64,000 nucleotides of DNA from Crocinitomicaceae bacterium TMED114 (GTDB lineage Bacteria > Bacteroidota > Bacteroidia > Flavobacteriales_D > Sanyastnellaceae). The notes under the pieces are model-generated. The model saw only the letters and a list, made by a program, of their open reading frames with translations. It was not told where the DNA came from and searched no databases. A program made the position numbers and the translations under genes. The stretch covers positions 87,318 to 151,317 of the forward strand of contig NHFP02000003.1 of the NCBI GenBank assembly GCA_002172485.2, given 5' to 3'. Below are positions 59,286-64,000 of the stretch, one piece after another. Positions within the stretch are counted from its first letter, which is position 1; each line of letters begins with the position of its first letter.

Positions 59286-59666
59286 ATGACCCGTTGGTTC
59301 TTCCTTCTGTTCACATGTTGGGCTTTCGGCCTGGCCGGGCCCACTGAGGCATGCGGCCAACGCGAACGCAGCCAGAACCCCGCCCGGCAGCGCAAGGCCC
59401 AACTCAAGATGAAGCGGGAGCGGGAAAAGAAGAACGAGGCACTTTTTAAGGAAGGCCGCAAGGCGCATTGGAAATCACAGGATCGCTCGACGCGCAAACG
59501 CTGGCGTGCCCAGCGCCGGGCGGCCAAAAGAATGCGCCGCGGTGGTGGACCAGACAGCTGGTACAAGGGCCTGTTCCGATCCGGAAAGCCCATCCCGTGG
59601 ACGCGCCGGGCAGCCAACAGAGTGGGCAACCTCTTCAAGCGCAAACGAAAGCGCCGTCACTATTGA
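59286..59666 (+). CDS. Small, very basic exported protein
   Basis: 126 residues with a signal peptide (to about EACGQ) and a mature part rich in Arg and Lys (QLKMKREREKKNEALF, RWRAQRRAAKRMRRGG, LFKRKRKRRHY). A WYKGLFRSGKP block precedes the basic C-terminus. I recall similar small basic proteins with a W/FYKxxF motif in other Bacteroidota but know no function. A possible substrate or ligand for the preceding protease is inferred only from position. ATG 59286 gives the best signal peptide. Codon use does not look foreign. Confidence 0.68.
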   Translation: MTRWFFLLFTCWAFGLAGPTEACGQRERSQNPARQRKAQLKMKREREKKNEALFKEGRKAHWKSQDRSTRKRWRAQRRAAKRMRRGGGPDSWYKGLFRSGKPIPWTRRAANRVGNLFKRKRKRRHY

Positions 59667-59702
59667 TACATTCTCCTGGATCGCGGACCTAACTTAACCG
59701 TG

Positions 59703-60512
<810 letters not shown>

Positions 60513-60545
60513 GAAGGTTGCGCTCGGAAGCGAATTTTCGTGGGA

Positions 60546-61847
60546 TTACCCTTTGCGGTCGCCCCACAGGCTACGCAAGAAGTCGGCGATGCTCCGCTCC
60601 CGCGGCGTGTTGCCGGGACGGAAGAAACGCTGTCCGGACAGCCCTTCGGGCAGGCATTCCTGCCCGCTGAACCCGCCGTGGTCGTGGTCGTAGCGGTACC
60701 CACTCCCGTGACCGAGGTCCTTCATCAGTTTCGTTGGCGCGTTGCGCAAATGCAGGGGCACCGGCAGGTCGCCGTGATCCCGCACCGCCTTCTGGGCCAT
60801 GCCAATGGCGGCATAGGCGCTGTTGGACTTGGGGCTCGACGCGAGATAGGTCGCGCACTGGGAGAGCGGGATGCGGCACTCCGGGACGCCGAGGCGTTCG
60901 ACGGCGTCGAAGGCAGCGTTGGCCAGGACGAGCGCCGTCGGATTGGCATGGCCGATGTCCTCGCTGGCCGAGATGAGCAGGCGCCGGGCGATGAATTTGG
61001 GATCCTCCCCGCCTTCGATCATCCGCGCCAGCCAGTAGACAGCTCCATCGGGGTCGCTGCTGCGGATGGATTTGATCAGAGCCGAGGCGATGTCGTAGTG
61101 GGTGTCGCCGGTCTTGTCGTACCGGGACAGGTTGGCCTGGATGAACCGGGACACCAGCGCGTCATCGATGCGGATGCCATCGCTGCCCTCCTCCTGCTCT
61201 GCAGCAGCACCCGCCACCACGAGTTCGAGGACATTGAGGAGGCGCCGGCCGTCTCCTCCGCTGGCGCGCAGAAGGGCGTCCCATTCGGCGATCTCCACCT
61301 GGTGCTCCTGCAGCCACGCGTCCTTGTCCAGCGCCCGGTGGACCAATTCTTCGAGCTGCTCCTTGCCGAACGCCTCGAGTACATAAACCTGGCTGCGAGA
61401 GAGCAAGGCGGGGATGACCTCGAAACTGGGGTTCTCAGTGGTTGCCCCGATCAGGGTGACCGATCCGCGCTCGACCGCGCCGAGGAGGCTGTCCTGCTGC
61501 GCCTTCGAAAAGCGGTGAATCTCGTCGATGAACAGCACCGCCCGGGTGCTGAACATCCCTTGTCGCTCCGCGCTGTCGATGACCTCGCGGACTTCCTTGA
61601 CGCCGCTGCGGATGGCGCTGAGCTGGTGGAAGGGGCGGCCAGTGGCTTCGGCCATGAGCCGGGCCAAGGTGGTCTTTCCGACGCCCGGCGGGCCCCACAA
61701 AATCATGGACGGCAACTGACCTGCCTTCAGGGCGCGACGCAGCGTGGCATCCGGCCCCACCAAGTGGGCCTGCCCGACGTAATCCTCGAGCGTGCGTGGC
61801 CGCATCCGTTCGGCCAAGGGCGCTTCTGGGGTGTGGGAAGCGTTCAT
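60546..61847 (-). CDS. rarA: Replication-associated recombination protein A
   Basis: 433 residues. AAA+ ATPase: Walker [11 protein letters not shown] at 51-60, Walker B FIDEIH at 106-111, sensor 1 [12 protein letters not shown], and the C-terminal MgsA/RarA domain ([35 protein letters not shown], then [15 protein letters not shown]). It acts at stalled replication forks. Its start overlaps the acyltransferase stop (ATGA), so the MBL-acyltransferase-rarA genes form a coupled operon. Ends 48 bp after the tRNA-Thr promoter. Confidence 0.95.
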   Translation of the reverse strand: MNASHTPEAPLAERMRPRTLEDYVGQAHLVGPDATLRRALKAGQLPSMILWGPPGVGKTTLARLMAEATGRPFHQLSAIRSGVKEVREVIDSAERQGMFSTRAVLFIDEIHRFSKAQQDSLLGAVERGSVTLIGATTENPSFEVIPALLSRSQVYVLEAFGKEQLEELVHRALDKDAWLQEHQVEIAEWDALLRASGGDGRRLLNVLELVVAGAAAEQEEGSDGIRIDDALVSRFIQANLSRYDKTGDTHYDIASALIKSIRSSDPDGAVYWLARMIEGGEDPKFIARRLLISASEDIGHANPTALVLANAAFDAVERLGVPECRIPLSQCATYLASSPKSNSAYAAIGMAQKAVRDHGDLPVPLHLRNAPTKLMKDLGHGSGYRYDHDHGGFSGQECLPEGLSGQRFFRPGNTPRERSIADFLRSLWGDRKG

Positions 61848-62779
61848 TCTTCGGCGACTTCAGGTCGGGTGGCGTCCACTTTGGGGACCTCGACGTGGTT
61901 CAATGGCACCCCCTCAGGACGGGCGTGCTTCCAACGCGTGTGCGACCACAACCAGCAAGCGGGATCCCGGCGAAGCTGGGCTTCCAACCGGTCATACGTG
62001 GCCTGGAGCAAGGCCCCTTTCGGCCAGTCCTTGGGCGACACGGTGATGAGCTCGTAATGCACCTCCCAATGCCCACGCGGTTTGCCTTCCGCCTTGCGCA
62101 AACCGAAGAAGACCACTGGCATATCGTATTTCCTGGCAAAGGCTTCCAATCCAAAGTGCATGGCCGTCTCCTGGCCCATCCACTCCATCCACCACGCCTT
62201 CTTGGGATCGAGGGGGCGCTGGTCCACGGCCAGCGTCACAGCCTTGGCACGGTGGCGCTCGGTCACCATCCAACCCGATACCGCCTTCATCTCCACGAGC
62301 TCCGTGCCGAACTGGCTTCGGGTCCGGCAAATCAAATCGTCATAGAACGCATTGGACAGCCTCTTGTAAACCCCCATGATCGGAAGGGGAAGCGAATCTC
62401 CTGCGGTGACGGCGTAGCGCTCCCAATTGCCATAGTGCCCGCAGGACAAGAGCACGCCCGGTGGCCGGTCCGCGAACGGCGCGAGCACCTCGGGATTGAC
62501 GTGGTGAAAACGCTTGGCGAGGTCGTCCCGATTGGCCTTGAAATGCTTCAGCGACTCGACAATGACTTCAGCAAGGTGGGTGAAGAATTGACGGGCGATG
62601 GCCTGACGCTCGGTGGCGGACTTCTCGGGAAAGGCCCGCTGAAGGTTGGCCAACACCACCTTTTTCCGGTATCCACTCCACCACAGCAGGGTCGACAGCA
62701 CGTCCGCAATCGGGTACAGCACGGCATGGGGCAGGCGCCCCAATGGGGCGACGAACAGGGTGTGCAACAGACGGGTCAT
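61844..62779 (-). CDS. LpxL/HtrB-like lysophospholipid or lipid A acyltransferase
   Basis: 311 residues with an N-terminal membrane segment. The catalytic HX4E motif is GHYGNWE (His 115, Glu 120), followed by the family block on SRFGTELV-like residues and AVDQRPLDPKKAW. This is the LpxL/HtrB family that adds a secondary acyl chain to lipid A or another lipid. It is the middle gene of the MBL-acyltransferase-rarA set, with ATGA overlaps on both sides. The specific acceptor is not clear from sequence. Confidence 0.93.
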   Translation of the reverse strand: MTRLLHTLFVAPLGRLPHAVLYPIADVLSTLLWWSGYRKKVVLANLQRAFPEKSATERQAIARQFFTHLAEVIVESLKHFKANRDDLAKRFHHVNPEVLAPFADRPPGVLLSCGHYGNWERYAVTAGDSLPLPIMGVYKRLSNAFYDDLICRTRSQFGTELVEMKAVSGWMVTERHRAKAVTLAVDQRPLDPKKAWWMEWMGQETAMHFGLEAFARKYDMPVVFFGLRKAEGKPRGHWEVHYELITVSPKDWPKGALLQATYDRLEAQLRRDPACWLWSHTRWKHARPEGVPLNHVEVPKVDATRPEVAEE

Positions 62780-63567
62780 CCAGCAGAAATGCGAAGACCG
62801 TCCTCCCCGAGGTACACACCGGAAGGGAGGTCAGGCAGCACGTGGCGGTGCCGCCCCATCAGGTGGGACAAATGGGTCAGGTACGTCTCCTTGGGTGCGA
62901 CGCGGTCCGCCACTTCCAAGGCCTCCTCGAGGTTGAAATGGCTGATGTGCTTCTCCTTGCGCAGGGCATTGAGCACCAGGATCTCCACGCCTTGGAGGCG
63001 CTCCCACGTCTCTGGGGCGAACGCATTCGCGTCGGTGATGTAGGCGATGGGACCGATCCGGAATCCGAACACAGGCAATTTGTAATGCTTCACCGGCAAG
63101 GGCAGGATATCGACACCACCCACCGTCAAGGGTTGGCTGTCTAAGCCGTGCAGCCGGACGCGGGGAACGCCCGGGTAGGGGTTCTCCGCGAACACGTAAT
63201 GGAATTCCCGACGCAGGGCCTCTTGTACGCGCGGCGCGGCATACAGGTCCATGTCCCGCTTCTGGCGGAAGTTGAAGGCACGAACGTCGTCGAGACCGGC
63301 CACGTGATCCTTGTGCTCGTGGGTAAACAACACGGCATCAAGCTGTTGAACGCGGGCCCGCAGCATCTGCTGCCGAAAGTCGGGGCCGGTGTCGACGACG
63401 AAGGTCCGGTCGCCTTTCGGGGCATGGACGCCGTCCACTTCGAACATGGCGCTAGACCGGAGCCGTTTGTCCCGCGGATCATGAGAGGTGCACACCTTGC
63501 AGTCGCAGGCAATGACCGGGACCCCTTGGGATGTTCCGGTACCGAGAAGGGTGAGGTGTACGCCCAT
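62776..63567 (-). CDS. MBL-fold hydrolase (PhnP-like)
   Basis: 263 residues. The metal motif is THEHKDHVAG (His 83, His 85, Asp 87, His 88), with an N-terminal CDCKVC cysteine cluster (21-26) that would bind a structural Zn, the DTGPDFRQQML block, and a late LTHLSH His. This layout matches the PhnP/phosphoribosyl cyclic phosphodiesterase-like and the common Bacteroidota 'MBL fold metallo-hydrolase' family. Substrate unknown. The ATG at 63567 lies 5 nt after TAACTTTG. First gene of the coupled minus-strand operon. Confidence 0.9.
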   Translation of the reverse strand: MGVHLTLLGTGTSQGVPVIACDCKVCTSHDPRDKRLRSSAMFEVDGVHAPKGDRTFVVDTGPDFRQQMLRARVQQLDAVLFTHEHKDHVAGLDDVRAFNFRQKRDMDLYAAPRVQEALRREFHYVFAENPYPGVPRVRLHGLDSQPLTVGGVDILPLPVKHYKLPVFGFRIGPIAYITDANAFAPETWERLQGVEILVLNALRKEKHISHFNLEEALEVADRVAPKETYLTHLSHLMGRHRHVLPDLPSGVYLGEDGLRISAG

Positions 63568-63572
63568 AAAAG

Positions 63573-63580
63573 CAAAGTTA
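63573..63580 (-). promoter_or_regulatory. -7 box of the MBL-acyltransferase-rarA operon
   Basis: TAACTTTG on the minus strand, perfect consensus, 5 nt before ATG 63567. Confidence 0.55.
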
Positions 63581-63615
63581 AACCCGGGGCGGTCCGGGGT
63601 CCGGATTTCAGTCGA

Positions 63616-63623
63616 TACCTTTG
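63616..63623 (+). promoter_or_regulatory. -7 box of the right-edge gene
   Basis: TACCTTTG, perfect consensus, about 26 nt before the GTG at 63650. Confidence 0.5.
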
Positions 63624-63649
63624 CAGCAACTCCTTACTCCCCCTAAACC

Positions 63650-64000
63650 GTGGAACCCAACCGTGTCGTCCTGTCGGCCAAGCAAAAGGCCTTGCGGATC
63701 AACATGAACCACGATCTCTACGGTACGTTTGCCGAGATCGGAGCTGGACAGGAAGTGGTCCGCCACTTCTTCCGTGCAGGCGGTGCCAGCGGCACCATCG
63801 CCAAGACCATCAGCGCGTACGACAAGGACTTCAGTGACGCCATCTATGGCGTCGAGGAGTCCGGCCGCTACGTCTGTGAGGCGCGGGTCCAGAAGATGCT
63901 CGACCACGAATACCGCCTCTGCGAGGAGCGGCTTCCGCGGGAGAAGCACCCCACCAAGAAGTATTTCGCCTTTGCGAACACCGTCGCCACAATCAATTAC
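63650..64000 (+). CDS. Conserved Bacteroidota protein of unknown function (partial, often labelled TonB-dependent receptor)
   Basis: Partial gene running off the right edge; 117 codons are visible. After a short start (MEPNRVVLSAKQKALRIN) it has YGTFAEIGAGQEVVRHFFRAGGASGTIAKTISAYDKDFSDAIYG and later KYFAFANTVATINY, a highly conserved pattern I recall from many Bacteroidota proteins that databases often call 'TonB-dependent receptor' or 'nicotinate-nucleotide adenylyltransferase'. Neither label fits what is seen: there is no signal peptide and no barrel-like stretch, and the protein looks cytoplasmic. GTG 63650 is the likely start. Confidence 0.7.
   Translation, partial: MEPNRVVLSAKQKALRINMNHDLYGTFAEIGAGQEVVRHFFRAGGASGTIAKTISAYDKDFSDAIYGVEESGRYVCEARVQKMLDHEYRLCEERLPREKHPTKKYFAFANTVATINY

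Overview
This 64 kb window is GC-rich, gene-dense chromosomal DNA from a member of the Bacteroidota, probably a high-GC Flavobacteriia-like lineage. The evidence for this is: (i) type IX secretion (T9SS) sorting domains of types A and B on many exported proteins; (ii) Bacteroidota-typical families (DUF4494, DUF983, DUF2061, short FAH-family hydrolase, the 'FAEIGAGQE' family at the right edge); and (iii) TAnnTTTG -7 promoter elements in front of many genes. No insertion sequence, prophage, CRISPR array or integration scar was seen. No stretch longer than about 300 bp lacks a gene.

Layout. 1-8.9 kb: envelope and housekeeping genes (endonuclease I fragment, di-haem peroxidase lipoprotein, DASS transporter, EEP hydrolase, rlmD, PRTase, aroK, FAH hydrolase, OmpA protein). 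9-17.8 kb: a minus-strand block with a polyprenyl glycosylphosphotransferase and its lipoprotein partner, a large type-B T9SS lectin-like protein, a transaldolase-like enzyme, and a delta-60/YHYH pair. 17.9-27 kb: DksA-like protein, Sua5-like protein, pcm, Gfo/Idh oxidoreductase, DUF4494, SF1 helicase, a second type-B surface protein and a GNAT-like protein. 27.3-34.3 kb: tRNA-Lys and tRNA-Leu directly abutting, amt, rhlE, SulP transporter, persulfide dioxygenase-rhodanese, tRNA-Leu. 34.4-37.3 kb: sulfate activation operon cysC-DUF2061-cysD-cysN. 37.3-44.3 kb: candidate structured RNA, DUF983, purB-ABC exporter, MBL hydrolase, pyrD, unknown gene, smpB. 44.3-48 kb: two tandem secreted arylsulfotransferase-like paralogues. 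48-56.3 kb: enoyl-CoA hydratase, DUF551, DUF4359, rsmE, pckA, DUF423, fasciclin lipoprotein, FG-GAP protein, mdh. 56.4-60.5 kb: MORN-like protein, secreted subtilase, basic exported protein, a probably frameshifted lipoprotein, tRNA-Thr. 60.5-64 kb: rarA-LpxL-like acyltransferase-MBL operon and a partial gene.

How the genes work together. SulP, cysDNC and the persulfide dioxygenase form a sulfur-handling neighbourhood. About eight T9SS cargo or surface proteins are present without any T9SS machinery. pckA and mdh serve gluconeogenesis and the TCA cycle. Many minus- and plus-strand neighbours overlap by ATGA, implying translational coupling.

The most unusual signals are four. First, a -7-like box repeatedly sits only 4-8 nt before the start codon, suggesting widespread leaderless mRNAs. 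Second, a three-hairpin element with mutually exclusive pairings lies upstream of cysC. Third, a lipoprotein reading frame runs through a terminator and an antisense tRNA, probably because of a G-run indel. Fourth, RlmD has no iron-sulfur cysteines. I did not find a clear new defence or mobile system.
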